64,000 nt of DNA from an uncultured Flavobacteriaceae bacterium (lineage in GTDB: Bacteria; Bacteroidota; Bacteroidia; Flavobacteriales; Flavobacteriaceae): positions 2,046,001 through 2,110,000 of the forward strand of contig CALSTV010000001.1 in the NCBI GenBank assembly GCA_943789365.1. The letters are read 5' to 3'. Positions 41,938 through 51,639 of the stretch are shown here, one piece after another. The position numbers and the translations under genes are program-made. The notes under the pieces were generated by a model that was given only the letters and a program-made list of their open reading frames with translations, made no database searches and was not told where the DNA came from. How positions within the stretch are numbered: position 1 is the first letter of the stretch; every line of letters starts with the position of its first letter.

Positions 41938-42387
41938 TTAACCTCTTAATTTGTCTAATAAAGCACTAAATTCTTTGGCTTCTTTTTCACTGATACGGTT
42001 CATAAAATCCATATGTTTTTTATCGTTGCTATTGTCTATTTCCATTAAAAGCGCTAGTCCCTTCCCAGTTATTTCCAGATATACGATACGTCTGTCTTTA
42101 TCGCATCTTTTACGTGAAACCAAACCTTTGTCCAGTAATTTGTCCGACAAGCGTGTTGCATTTGGAAATTTGTCAATCATCAATGATTTGATATCGCTCA
42201 TACTCACCCAATCTCCAGCACCTCTCAGAATTCTGAGAATATTAAATTGCTGTTCCGAAATTTTATAGGGTTTTAAAAATTCAATAAATTGATTTTGAAA
42301 CCAATTTGTGGTATAAATCATATTGGTCACAAACCGATGTTTGTCGTTTGTAAATCTCGTTTTTATTTCCTCGTCTATAGTCGCCAT
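41938..42387 (-). CDS. MarR family transcriptional regulator
   Basis: A 149-residue winged-helix regulator. YKISEQQFNILRILRG, the recognition region PNATRLSDKLLDKGLVSRKR and wing CDKDRRIVYLEITGKG are typical MarR features. It probably controls itself and the downstream DoxX gene. On its own strand a -7 element TATATTTG is at 42404-42411 (reverse complement), 17 bp before the ATG. Two TTTACATGA direct repeats lie just upstream of it (42421-42444) and may be its operator. Confidence 0.9.
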   Translation of the reverse strand: MATIDEEIKTRFTNDKHRFVTNMIYTTNWFQNQFIEFLKPYKISEQQFNILRILRGAGDWVSMSDIKSLMIDKFPNATRLSDKLLDKGLVSRKRCDKDRRIVYLEITGKGLALLMEIDNSNDKKHMDFMNRISEKEAKEFSALLDKLRG

Positions 42388-42420
42388 AAATCCTTGTTCG
42401 GTGCAAATATATAAAAAAGA

Positions 42421-42444
42421 TTTACATGAAAAACATTTACATGA
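42421..42444. promoter_or_regulatory. Direct repeat TTTACATGA x2, candidate MarR operator
   Basis: TTTACATGA occurs at 42421-42429 and again at 42436-42444 (15-bp period), just upstream of the MarR promoter element on the minus strand. The spacing is about one and a half helical turns. Binding is unproven. Confidence 0.35.
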
Positions 42445-42471
42445 GGATAAAATTGCATTCGAACCTAAAAG

Positions 42472-45153
42472 TTATTTAACAACTAGTATTTTTGACTGTT
42501 TAGTTCCTAAAATATTTACATAATAAATACCAGTAGGCCAATTGTCGATAGCGATTGTTTCTTTGTCGGAATTGAGAATATAGCGATGCAACTCCTTGCC
42601 AAAGCCGTTGTAGAAAACAAGCGTTTTTCCAATTTGAGAAGCGTTTTTAATTTCAACTGTCAACAAATGTGTTGCCGGGTTAGGGTACATACTCATCTCT
42701 CCATAGGTGGAAGCTGCTGTATCCACTCCAGCAATGTCTTTTGGTATGGTATGGTAATAACCTGAATTCACACTTGCCACATACAGCTCCCCGGCTTTTG
42801 ATACATGTAAAGTAGAAACCGTCAGCATATCTGGAAGACTTTCGTTATCCATATTTGTCCAAGTAACCCCCCAGTCCGTGGACATATACACAGGCTTAAC
42901 TGTTCCTTCACCTTCGTAAATACAGTTGGCGTTGATATTGGGATTCTTCCAGTCCGACATAGAGGAACGGTCTGAAGTTTGTAAGGCATATACAAGACCA
43001 TTGGCATTCGGGTCAAAAGCAACAGACCCCATCCAAGGCACCGATTCTGTACGGTTAAAATGCAAACTGGTATCCAGTCCGATATTGTGAACTTCCCATT
43101 TTTCACTGTCAGCACGCGCGTCATTATACTCGTAAATTCCTTTTCTACCAGCGAGTAAAAATCGTAAATCCCCTCCTGTGGCTGGGTCCTTTTCAGTACG
43201 TGGATCAATTGCAATCGCATGTCTATTTTTACAATACATTTTAAATGAAATTGGAGCGAGCCATGTATTGTCACCATTTAGAGATGTCGCCTTTTCTCTT
43301 GGTGTTTTCTCTAGAGCTGTCCAAGTATCACCACCGTCTATGGTTAGATAAATTGCCCAAGACCATTTCGAGGCATCGTCTCGATTTGGAGTCGCAATGG
43401 CTACCTTTCCGTTTGTAGAAGACACTGCCAACACCACTAAGCGCTTTCCATTGGGTTCTGTATACAACTTGTCGAAAGTTTGTCCGTTGTCCTTACTTCT
43501 AAAATTACCGAGATATACATAATTGTCGACCCAAAAGGCTTCACCTACCAAATCGCCATCGTCTTTATGGCTTTCATAAATACGTTGCGGGTCGTTATAA
43601 TCACCCCTTACACTAAGCTCCCAGGTAGCTAAATCACCCGTTTGCCAGGCATCAACAATAATACCCGATCTGGAGGCAATTAAAATAGCATGTTGCGGTT
43701 CATTCAAAGGAATACCTTCCTCAAAAGCGACTGCAAACCCAGCCCGATTCGAAGCACCTCCGCTACCAAAATCCTTTTTAGCAATCCCTTCAAGATGATT
43801 CATGATGTCGTCTGAAAACTCCGTAATTCCTTCCCAAGATTCACCACCATCTGTAGATAAGGTAAAACCATACTCTCCAAAAGAACAGCCTACCAGCATC
43901 CCATTACCTCCTGTGTTAATTTGATTCAGCCATTTAGTTTCGGAACCTGTCGTAAAACTTGCCGCAGTAGCTCCGTAATCCATGCTTTTTAAGATGGGTC
44001 TGTCTTTGGAAGATGACATCCACACAACGGTAGAACTATCCATAAAGCCAACGGCAGAACCCTGATCGCCTCTTCCGCTTTCGTAATCCATAGCCCATCC
44101 GTAATCTTTCATATGATGTTGACCAGCAGCCCAGGAAACAAAATCAGGTACATAAGGTTGTCCCGAGGAAGGATCCGTCACAACCGTTCTTTCAATATCA
44201 TTCCAGGTAACACCCTTATTGGTAGACTCACCACTTGCTGCAGAAGCATCTACAATTGCAAAACCGGTATTGCCCGAAAGCTCGGTTTCTACGTCGGTAA
44301 TATTATACAATCCGTTCAAACAAAGTACGGGAGCAGATAGCGATCCGTTGGCACTGATGTCAATTCGATACAAACGTCCACTAGGGTAGTATACCTGTCC
44401 GTCTTTCGTGTCGGCTTCACTATAACCGTCGGCTACCACTGCATAGAGGTGGGTAATTCCATCGGAACCTACACCGGCGGAGATTGTTTTTACAAATTTA
44501 TTGGCAAAGGCAACTACAGACCAGCTGTCCTTATCACCATTGGCAACGGAACGAATCAATCCTTTTTCGCCACTTGCATAATAAACATGTGAACTTCTAA
44601 TGGGAGAAGGGTCTACCAACAACATACATTTTCCGATAGGTTCCTGTCCGGGTGTTGTATTAATGCTCGTTGGGTCTCCAGGGATATTTTCTGGTAAAGT
44701 CAAAATTTGTGTCCAAGTATTTCCGGTATCTTCGGTACGGTAGATGCCAAAAGGATGATCGGTGCCCCAGTTCGCATCATCCGTGCCACCATATACCTTG
44801 GTGCCCATTAATGCAAATGCCAGGTTGCCGTTATGAGGTGAAAAACCAAAAGTATTACCGCACCAACCTGCCTCGGTTCCAAATGAGCGAAAATCTTTGC
44901 CATTGGTAGCTACAAAACCTTGTCCAGCCATATTTCCAGTCATAATCATAAAATTAGGATTGGAAGGAGAAACACCAAAATAGTTTACGCGTTGTCCACG
45001 CATTTCTCCTGTGAAAGGAGTGTATCCTTCGGCTTTGTGTTTGGCACTTGGAAAGCTATTCTGAGTCCAGGAATTTGTGTTGTTAAGTTGTGCAATTGCC
45101 TTCGAGTTGAAAAAAAGCAGTAAAATATAGGTTGTAATTCTTAATATCTTCAT
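42472..45153 (-). CDS. Large T9SS-secreted BNR/Asp-box repeat protein
   Basis: An 893-residue secreted protein. The signal peptide ends near residue 21 (KAIAQ). Several Asp-box/sialidase-type repeats are visible (RTEDTGNTWTQI, STDGGESWEGI, SKDNGQTFDKL, LTIDGGDTWTAL, STDWGVTWTNM), suggesting one or two beta-propellers of the sortilin or GH74-like type. The last ~75 residues are a T9SS sorting domain (MYPNPATHLLTVEI to KILVVK). It may be a glycan-active or glycan-binding surface protein; no catalytic residue can be assigned. Its promoter -7 element is TAACTTTG on the minus strand (45195-45202). Confidence 0.75.
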   Translation of the reverse strand: MKILRITTYILLLFFNSKAIAQLNNTNSWTQNSFPSAKHKAEGYTPFTGEMRGQRVNYFGVSPSNPNFMIMTGNMAGQGFVATNGKDFRSFGTEAGWCGNTFGFSPHNGNLAFALMGTKVYGGTDDANWGTDHPFGIYRTEDTGNTWTQILTLPENIPGDPTSINTTPGQEPIGKCMLLVDPSPIRSSHVYYASGEKGLIRSVANGDKDSWSVVAFANKFVKTISAGVGSDGITHLYAVVADGYSEADTKDGQVYYPSGRLYRIDISANGSLSAPVLCLNGLYNITDVETELSGNTGFAIVDASAASGESTNKGVTWNDIERTVVTDPSSGQPYVPDFVSWAAGQHHMKDYGWAMDYESGRGDQGSAVGFMDSSTVVWMSSSKDRPILKSMDYGATAASFTTGSETKWLNQINTGGNGMLVGCSFGEYGFTLSTDGGESWEGITEFSDDIMNHLEGIAKKDFGSGGASNRAGFAVAFEEGIPLNEPQHAILIASRSGIIVDAWQTGDLATWELSVRGDYNDPQRIYESHKDDGDLVGEAFWVDNYVYLGNFRSKDNGQTFDKLYTEPNGKRLVVLAVSSTNGKVAIATPNRDDASKWSWAIYLTIDGGDTWTALEKTPREKATSLNGDNTWLAPISFKMYCKNRHAIAIDPRTEKDPATGGDLRFLLAGRKGIYEYNDARADSEKWEVHNIGLDTSLHFNRTESVPWMGSVAFDPNANGLVYALQTSDRSSMSDWKNPNINANCIYEGEGTVKPVYMSTDWGVTWTNMDNESLPDMLTVSTLHVSKAGELYVASVNSGYYHTIPKDIAGVDTAASTYGEMSMYPNPATHLLTVEIKNASQIGKTLVFYNGFGKELHRYILNSDKETIAIDNWPTGIYYVNILGTKQSKILVVK

Positions 45154-45194
45154 CGTGTGTATGTCGTGTTGACTATTCTTTTTTGAGGTAAAAA

Positions 45195-45202
45195 CAAAGT
45201 TA
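45195..45202 (-). promoter_or_regulatory. -7 promoter element of the BNR protein gene
   Basis: TAACTTTG on the minus strand fits TAnnTTTG, about 40 bp before the BNR gene start. This intergenic region also holds the divergent start of the oxidoreductase operon. Confidence 0.4.
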
Positions 45203-45380
45203 AGAAGCCTTAATTGTTAAAAGAGTGGGTGTTAAGGTCGGCAATAGGGTGATATAGGTTTTATTTTTAAATATTCTGAAGGGAGATTATGAAAACCGTA
45301 AAAAAGTGTACCAGGTACGGTTTATATTGCCTTGTGTACATAAATTTAGTAGCTTGGTCGAAAGAAAAAAGGAATACATA

Positions 45381-45800
45381 ATGAAGTTAGCGTTTACAGG
45401 AATCATAAGTTTTGGATTGGTAATGATATTGGTATTGTTATCATGGAGTCCTATAGAGCCAAATCAAGAAGGCTCTAAAAGTGTGCAAAGAGGGAAAAAA
45501 ATATACGCCAGTAACTGTGCTGTTTGTCATATGGCAAATGGTATGGGCATTGCCAAGGTGTTTCCTCCTTTGGCGCAATCAGATTATTTAATGGAAGACA
45601 TTTCTCGTGCAGGTGAAACCATTAGAAATGGATTGAAAGGAAAAATTAGTGTAAACGAAGCCAGTTATACAGGTATGATGTCGGGATTTTCGTTTTCCGA
45701 TCAAGAACTAGCAGATGTGGTAAATTATATTACCAACAGTTGGGGAAATAAAGCAGAGGAAGTAGACGCAACATGGGCAAGTAAAATCAAAAAGAACTAA
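45381..45800 (+). CDS. c-type cytochrome
   Basis: A 139-residue monohaem cytochrome c. An N-terminal membrane anchor or signal (residues 4-22) is followed by the haem-binding CAVCH (46-50) and likely axial methionines at 99-100 (TGMMSGF). I chose the ATG at 45381, because an upstream in-frame ATG adds a non-hydrophobic leader. It lies 1 bp before the 2Fe-2S subunit gene. It is probably the electron acceptor of the oxidoreductase encoded next, passing electrons from aldehyde or N-heterocycle oxidation to the respiratory chain. Confidence 0.85.
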   Translation: MKLAFTGIISFGLVMILVLLSWSPIEPNQEGSKSVQRGKKIYASNCAVCHMANGMGIAKVFPPLAQSDYLMEDISRAGETIRNGLKGKISVNEASYTGMMSGFSFSDQELADVVNYITNSWGNKAEEVDATWASKIKKN

Positions 45801-45801
45801 T

Positions 45802-46251
45802 ATGGACTTACAGGTAAACGGTAAAAAGTATACAATAGACATCGATCCACAAACCCCAATCTTATGGGTGCTTCGCGATCACTTAAAGCTAGTGGGCACC
45901 AAATACGGTTGTGGCATAGGTCAATGCGGGGCCTGTACCATTCATTTTAATGGAACTGCTGTGCGTTCTTGTTCCATTCCTGTAGCAGCAGCTGCCAATG
46001 TAGCCATAACCACGATTGAAGGTTTGTCAGAAAAAGGCGATCATCCGGTGCAAAAAGCATGGGTAGATCTAGATGTACCCCAGTGTGGTTATTGTCAGGC
46101 TGGTCAAATAATGACGGCCTCGGCATTATTGTCGCAAAATAACAAGCCTACAGAAGAAGAAATTAAGTTAGGAATGTCAGGTAATATTTGTAGATGTAGT
46201 ACCTATACTAAAATTAACAAGGCGGTGAAACAAGCCTCAGAAAACCTTTAA
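45802..46251 (+). CDS. 2Fe-2S subunit of a molybdopterin oxidoreductase (IorA-like)
   Basis: A 149-residue small subunit of the xanthine-oxidase family. The plant-type cluster cysteines are C37, C42, C45 (YGCGIGQCGAC) and C57. The second cluster has C95, C98, C130 and C132 (CGYCQAGQIM, GNICRCSTY). The partner is the large subunit 6 bp downstream. Together they resemble IorAB or membrane-linked aldehyde dehydrogenases; the substrate cannot be told from sequence. Confidence 0.92.
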   Translation: MDLQVNGKKYTIDIDPQTPILWVLRDHLKLVGTKYGCGIGQCGACTIHFNGTAVRSCSIPVAAAANVAITTIEGLSEKGDHPVQKAWVDLDVPQCGYCQAGQIMTASALLSQNNKPTEEEIKLGMSGNICRCSTYTKINKAVKQASENL

Positions 46252-46257
46252 AACACC

Positions 46258-48399
46258 ATGGTTATGCATGCAAAAGATAAAAATCAAAGTAGAAGGGCGT
46301 TTCTAAAAACATCGGTCGTTGGAACAGGAGGATTGATGTTGAGTTTTAACTGGCTCTCTGCTCAAACAGATACGTGGGAAGGGAAAGAAGTGCGAGCGCT
46401 AGAAAATGTAAGGCTCTCTGGACATATCATCATTAATGCAGATAATTCGGTTGTTATATATTCTCAAAACCCGGAAATAGGACAGAATGTAAAAACGTCC
46501 ATGCCTATGATTATTGCTGAAGAATTGGATGTCGATTGGAATCAGGTAAGCGTTGAACAAGCTGACTTAGATACCGAAAAATTCAAACGACAAGTTGCCG
46601 GAGGTAGTCAATCTATCCGAAAAAGTTGGCCTGTTTTAAGAAAAGCTGGAGCAACTGTTCGTGCCCTGCTCATAAGTGCAGCTGCGGAACAATGGGGAGT
46701 ATCAGCCATAGAATTGAGAACCGAAACTGGTTATGTCATTGGTAAATCGGGAGAAAAATTATCGTATGGCAGCCTTGCCGAAGCCGCAGCCAAACAAAAA
46801 ATACCCAAAAAAGTGTCGCTTAAAAAAGCCAAAGACTTTTCGTTGATTGGAAAATCGGTAATGAACGTAGCTTCCCGTGAGATTGTTACTGGAACCGCTA
46901 AATTTGGAATTGACACCCAACGCGAAGGCATGGTGTATGCCAGATTGTTGCACGCCCCTGGTTTTGGACAAAAACTAGTCTCATTTGACGCAAAGCAAGC
47001 ACTTCAAATAAAAGGCGTTACCGAGGTATTTGAAATAGATAATAAAGTAGCCATTATAGCAGATAGTACCTGGACGGCAATCAAGGGCGGGGAAGCTATA
47101 AAGACTATCTGGTCAAAACCACTGACAAGTGAAGATTCAAAAGTGCAACGGAAAACATTGCTCGATATGGTGAATGCCAAAGGACAAAATGCAAAAGTCA
47201 ATATGGGGAATGTTGAGCAAGGTTTTAAAAAGGCAGATCAGGTATTAGAGCGAACCTATGAAGCGCCTTTTTTACCTCATAACTGTATGGAGCCCATGAA
47301 CTTTTTTGCGGATGTAACTGATGAGAAGGTCGAACTCTACGGTCCTATACAAACACCCGAAAATCAAAGAAGGGCAGTTGCTAAATTACTCAAGAGAAGT
47401 GAAGATGAAATCAGCCTAGGTATTTCTAGGATAGGTGGTGGTTTTGGGAGAAGACTCAATGGAGACTTTGTATTGGAAGCAGCCCTAATTTCCAACAAAA
47501 TAAGAAAACCGGTACAGCTGATCTATACCCGTGAAGACGATATGACTGCGGGTGTTTACCGCCCGGCTGTAACCTATAAATTCAAAGCGGGGTTAACCGA
47601 CGGTAAAATTTCCGCCTATGACCTTAGTGGTGCCGGAATAAATATGCGAAACACGGTAAGGCCTGGGACGTGGCCGCAGGCATCGGTTCCTAATTTTAAA
47701 TTGGAATCACAATCTTTAGAAAGCCATGTAACCTTTGGCTATTGGAGAGCGCCTACTTCAAATTTTTTAGCATTTGCAGAGCAGACTTTTGTGGATGAAT
47801 TGGCTGAAATAGCAAAAAAAGACCCCATTCAATTTCGATTGGAATCTTTAAAACAAGCCATCGATGCTCCTTTTGGTAAAGTGAGATACGAACCTTTAAG
47901 AATGATAGGGGTTTTGAAATTGGTTGCAGAAAAATCGAACTGGGAAACTAAAAAGAAAGGGTTGTACAGAGGGGTAAGTGCCTATTATTCACATAACACC
48001 TACGTAGCTGAAGTAGTTGAAATTACCATAGTAGGTGGGCAACCAAAAATAGAGCGGGTTGTAGTTGCTACGGATTGCGGAATTGTAGTCAATGCATCAG
48101 GAGCTCACAATCAGGCAATGGGGGCGGTTGTAGATGGAATTGGGCATGCAATGTATGGAGAAATGCCTCTTGAAAATGGCGTGCCTCAGCACAGAAATTT
48201 TGACACTTATAAAGCGCTTCGAAACTCAGAGGCACCAAAAGTAGAAACCCATTTTGTGAAAAGTCAAAAAGCACCCTCAGGTCTCGGTGAACCTACCTTG
48301 CCACCTGCTGCTGCCGCTTTTGCAAATGCAATGTATGCGGCAACGAGAAAGCGATTGTATAGCCAGCCCTTTAGTGAACAAGGAGTTGTATTGCAATAA
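46258..48399 (+). CDS. Molybdopterin-binding large subunit (IorB-like)
   Basis: A 713-residue catalytic subunit. The N-terminal SRRAFLKTSVVGTGG is a twin-arginine signal, so the enzyme is exported folded. Molybdopterin-binding regions include GGGFGRRL (about residue 394), a proline/glycine-rich PGTWPQASVPNF and a final SGLGEPTLPPAAAAFANA, where the catalytic Glu is in GLGEP. It lies downstream of the cytochrome and 2Fe-2S genes, forming a periplasmic oxidase chain: Mo centre, 2Fe-2S, cytochrome c. Confidence 0.9.
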   Translation: MVMHAKDKNQSRRAFLKTSVVGTGGLMLSFNWLSAQTDTWEGKEVRALENVRLSGHIIINADNSVVIYSQNPEIGQNVKTSMPMIIAEELDVDWNQVSVEQADLDTEKFKRQVAGGSQSIRKSWPVLRKAGATVRALLISAAAEQWGVSAIELRTETGYVIGKSGEKLSYGSLAEAAAKQKIPKKVSLKKAKDFSLIGKSVMNVASREIVTGTAKFGIDTQREGMVYARLLHAPGFGQKLVSFDAKQALQIKGVTEVFEIDNKVAIIADSTWTAIKGGEAIKTIWSKPLTSEDSKVQRKTLLDMVNAKGQNAKVNMGNVEQGFKKADQVLERTYEAPFLPHNCMEPMNFFADVTDEKVELYGPIQTPENQRRAVAKLLKRSEDEISLGISRIGGGFGRRLNGDFVLEAALISNKIRKPVQLIYTREDDMTAGVYRPAVTYKFKAGLTDGKISAYDLSGAGINMRNTVRPGTWPQASVPNFKLESQSLESHVTFGYWRAPTSNFLAFAEQTFVDELAEIAKKDPIQFRLESLKQAIDAPFGKVRYEPLRMIGVLKLVAEKSNWETKKKGLYRGVSAYYSHNTYVAEVVEITIVGGQPKIERVVVATDCGIVVNASGAHNQAMGAVVDGIGHAMYGEMPLENGVPQHRNFDTYKALRNSEAPKVETHFVKSQKAPSGLGEPTLPPAAAAFANAMYAATRKRLYSQPFSEQGVVLQ

Positions 48400-48599
48400 A
48401 AAATGGATATTACACGCTTAGGTTAATCCAGAAAAGGAAAACCTACCGAACTCAGTTTGTGCTCTCTAGATTAACCTTATAAGGTGTTTTATGTATAGGT
48501 ATATGCGGATTTGACCGCTTTCACCTTACAGATACGCAATGAGTCCTGCTGTTTCTTTTACACGTTTTTTATTTTTGATGCTTTGGTTAAAGCATTCAG
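48400..48599 (+). promoter_or_regulatory. Upstream region of the polysaccharide cluster
   Basis: No gene. A -7 element TATTTTTG at 48570-48577 lies 22 bp before the GH50 ATG. A clear -33 TTG is not seen. Most downstream genes to 63490 are co-directional with small gaps, so this may be a main promoter. Confidence 0.45.
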
Positions 48600-50663
48600 A
48601 TGAAACAATTTTTTATAAGTATAGTATGTGCGATTTCACTTTCGTCTTATGGACAAAAGGAAAGCATTGCGCAATTACATAAGTTACCTAAGGAACAGTA
48701 TCAAACGCAAAATTTAACGGCAAAACAAAGTGCCGATGGTATAACAATACACGTCGCTTCTGGAGTAAAGGGGAGTATCGTCTTTCACCCCGAAAACACC
48801 TATTGGGACCTTACCCAACATGTTTTCTTAAGTTTGGAATTGGAAAATATAACCAACAATAAACTGCGTTTTGAACCCGTGATTTTGTATGACAATCCCA
48901 AAAGAGGAAAGAATTTTAGAGTGGTTAAAAACAAACATATTGGATTCCTGACCCCGCAGGAAAACTTAGTATACAACTGCGTACTTATTCGTGATAAAGT
49001 CAATAGCGTTGATTATCCTCAGGCACCTGATTTCCCAGTAATGAAAGGCTTACCAAACGGTTTGATTCTGAATTTTGACGGGATAGACGCTAAACATATT
49101 AAAGGACTTAAAATTGTTTTCCCTGCAGCGGACTTTGAAAGGAAAGTGGTCATAAAACGAATCTTTAAAAACAAGGCCGTATTGCCTGAATTGTATACTT
49201 CGAATAAGAATGACTTTTTCCCGTTTATCGATCGCTACGGTCAGTACAAGCACAGAACCTGGGAAGGGAAAATTTCAGATGACAGTCAATTTGAAACAGT
49301 TATAAGAGAAGAAAAAGCAGCGTTAAAAAAACACACAGGTTCTCCGGAATGGAATCGTTTTGGTGGACTTGCTAACGGACCTAGCTATAAAGCAACAGGA
49401 AACTTCAGAACCCAAAAAATAGACGGAAAATGGTGGCTTATAGACCCAGAAGGTAAATTGTTTTGGTCGGTAGGTGTCAATGGAGCCGGTAAACTGGTGG
49501 TCAATACTCCTTATAAAAATAGAGAACATTTTTTTGAAACCGATTTTAAAAATCTTGGTAAAAACACCAAATTCAAACAAAAAAACAGCTATAACTTCGG
49601 AACGCAAAACCTGTACATAAAATATGGGAAAAATGCCGAAGAAGAATACATGGGGGTAACTTTAGACCGTATGAAGAGTTGGGGAATAAACACCTTGGGT
49701 GGTTGGTCAAACGAAGCTGTAGCCACACAGCCGGAAGCCAAAAAATTGCCCTATACCATTTATATCAATGCTATGTATCCGAGTATTAACGAAAAATTTC
49801 CGGATGTATTCGACCCTAAATGGAAAGCCGATGTAGAAAAGAAAGTAAAAACAAAAGCCGCATTTGCAAAAGACGATCCGTATTTCTTTGGTTTCTTTAT
49901 CAATAATGAAATTCATTGGGGGAATCCATATTCTTTAGCATTAAATGCCCTAGAAAAAGGAAGTAAAAGTGCCGGTAAAAAAGTCTATGTTGCCCTACTA
50001 AAAGAGAAATTAAAAACCATTGAAGCGTTTAATAAGAAAACAGGCGGAGAATTTAAAAACTGGCAGGCATTGTTGAATACCAAAGTAAAAAAGAAAGATC
50101 TAAAACTTGCTGCTCTCAAAGATACCAATGAACTACATTACCGCAATATGACGGAACAATACTTTAAAATTACCCGCGAAGCCGTAGATAAATACACACC
50201 CGGTAAAATGTATATTGGATGTCGCTGGCATGGCAATCATAAAAACAAAATCAACGTAGCTATTGGCGCCAAATACCTCGATGTATTGTCCTTCAATGCC
50301 TATGAAAATGAAATAGAATTCTATCCTTATCCACAAAAAGAATTGGACAAACCCTTTATCGTGTCCGAATTTAATTTTGGCGCTTTGGATGTAGGTAAAT
50401 TCTTTACCGGACTTGGGTATGCTTCCAGTCAAAGAAACCGAGGAGAAAAGTACCAAAACTTTATCGAAGGAGCTTTGCGCAGTCCTAGATGTGTAGGAGC
50501 GCACTGGTTTATGTGGGCAGACTCCACGACAGCAGGACGTGGTAACGGAGAAAATGCAAACTGCGGTTTGGTATCCCAAACCGATCAGATCTATTACGAA
50601 CTGACTGACTATATGAGAACTGAGAATTACCAAATTTATAAAGAACGTTTAAAAAATGAATAA
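48600..50663 (+). CDS. GH50 family beta-agarase-like enzyme (copy 1)
   Basis: A 687-residue secreted enzyme. The signal peptide ends near residue 19 (SSYGQ). An N-terminal beta-sandwich-like domain (~20-200) precedes a (beta/alpha)8 GH50 domain with GKWWLIDPEGKLFWSVGVNG and MKSWGINTLGGWSN. The acid/base is Glu437 in FINNEIHWG and the nucleophile Glu590 in VSEFNFGALD. GH50 enzymes cleave beta-1,4 bonds of agarose or related galactans, mostly releasing neoagarobiose. It overlaps the next gene by 8 bp and heads the cluster. A paralog at 58048 is interrupted. Confidence 0.88.
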   Translation: MKQFFISIVCAISLSSYGQKESIAQLHKLPKEQYQTQNLTAKQSADGITIHVASGVKGSIVFHPENTYWDLTQHVFLSLELENITNNKLRFEPVILYDNPKRGKNFRVVKNKHIGFLTPQENLVYNCVLIRDKVNSVDYPQAPDFPVMKGLPNGLILNFDGIDAKHIKGLKIVFPAADFERKVVIKRIFKNKAVLPELYTSNKNDFFPFIDRYGQYKHRTWEGKISDDSQFETVIREEKAALKKHTGSPEWNRFGGLANGPSYKATGNFRTQKIDGKWWLIDPEGKLFWSVGVNGAGKLVVNTPYKNREHFFETDFKNLGKNTKFKQKNSYNFGTQNLYIKYGKNAEEEYMGVTLDRMKSWGINTLGGWSNEAVATQPEAKKLPYTIYINAMYPSINEKFPDVFDPKWKADVEKKVKTKAAFAKDDPYFFGFFINNEIHWGNPYSLALNALEKGSKSAGKKVYVALLKEKLKTIEAFNKKTGGEFKNWQALLNTKVKKKDLKLAALKDTNELHYRNMTEQYFKITREAVDKYTPGKMYIGCRWHGNHKNKINVAIGAKYLDVLSFNAYENEIEFYPYPQKELDKPFIVSEFNFGALDVGKFFTGLGYASSQRNRGEKYQNFIEGALRSPRCVGAHWFMWADSTTAGRGNGENANCGLVSQTDQIYYELTDYMRTENYQIYKERLKNE

Positions 50664-51618
50664 ATCTGTTTTGAGAATAATTGTTTGCTTCATATTGTTA
50701 TTTATTTCGGACTTCGTGCAAGCCCAAAATGAAATTGCCTTTAAAAATGAAGGCAATCCTTTGGTGAAACATATGTATACCGCAGACCCTTCAGCGCATG
50801 TGTTTAATGGAAGGCTGTATGTATATACCTCACACGATGAAGACGATGCAACTTACTTTGACATGCTCGATTGGCATGTGTTTTCAACTGAGAATCTCGA
50901 AGATTGGACAGATCACGGCGCTATCTTTAGCTTGGAGGATATCCAATGGGCTAACAAATGGGCTTGGGCACCAGATTGCGTAGCGCGCAATGGAAAATAT
51001 TATTTCTATTACCCGGTAGAAAGAGCCAAAATAGGTGTTGCTGTAAGTGATTCTCCAGTAGGACCATTCGTAGATACATTAGGAAAGCCACTTATTGATA
51101 ATACAGGGCAAATTGAAAAAATAGGAAAAGAACCTATCGACCCATCAGTATTAATAGACAATGACCATGCCTATATGTATTTTGGGTGCCGTGAGCCTAA
51201 GGTCGTAAAACTATCGGATGATATGATGCATCTAAATAGTGAGGTAGAAAATCTAAAAATAAATGGAATAGAAGAAGATAAAGAACACTTTGGAGGCTTT
51301 TATGGAGAAGCTCCTTGGGTCTTTAAAAGAAAAGACACCTTTTACCTTTTGTATTCCAACGGTTGGGGAAAAACCAGTACCCTGGTCTATGCCACCAGTA
51401 AAAACCCAATGGGACCCTTTGATTTTCAAGGTGAAGTAATGGATGTTGTGAGCTCATGGACTTCACATGGCTCTATCGTAAAATTCAAAGACAAATGGTA
51501 TGTTTTCTATCATAACCGAGATTTGGAAGGAGGAAGCAACTACCGACGCTCTATTTGTTTTGATGAAATTACCTTCGATAAAAATGGAAACATCAATAAA
51601 TTAATGCGGAATAAATAA
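50656..51618 (+). CDS. GH43 family glycosidase
   Basis: A 320-residue secreted enzyme with a five-bladed propeller pattern. A signal peptide ends near residue 23 (FVQAQ). The canonical GH43 acids are visible: base Asp44 (YTADPSAH), pKa modulator Asp162 (EPIDPSV) and general acid Glu218 (FYGEAPW). Many GH43 enzymes remove arabinose or xylose; in an agar-type cluster a galactan side-chain role is also possible. It overlaps the GH50 gene by 8 bp, suggesting coupled translation. Confidence 0.85.
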   Translation: MNKSVLRIIVCFILLFISDFVQAQNEIAFKNEGNPLVKHMYTADPSAHVFNGRLYVYTSHDEDDATYFDMLDWHVFSTENLEDWTDHGAIFSLEDIQWANKWAWAPDCVARNGKYYFYYPVERAKIGVAVSDSPVGPFVDTLGKPLIDNTGQIEKIGKEPIDPSVLIDNDHAYMYFGCREPKVVKLSDDMMHLNSEVENLKINGIEEDKEHFGGFYGEAPWVFKRKDTFYLLYSNGWGKTSTLVYATSKNPMGPFDFQGEVMDVVSSWTSHGSIVKFKDKWYVFYHNRDLEGGSNYRRSICFDEITFDKNGNINKLMRNK

Positions 51619-51639
51619 GTTTTATAAAAACTAAACTTA

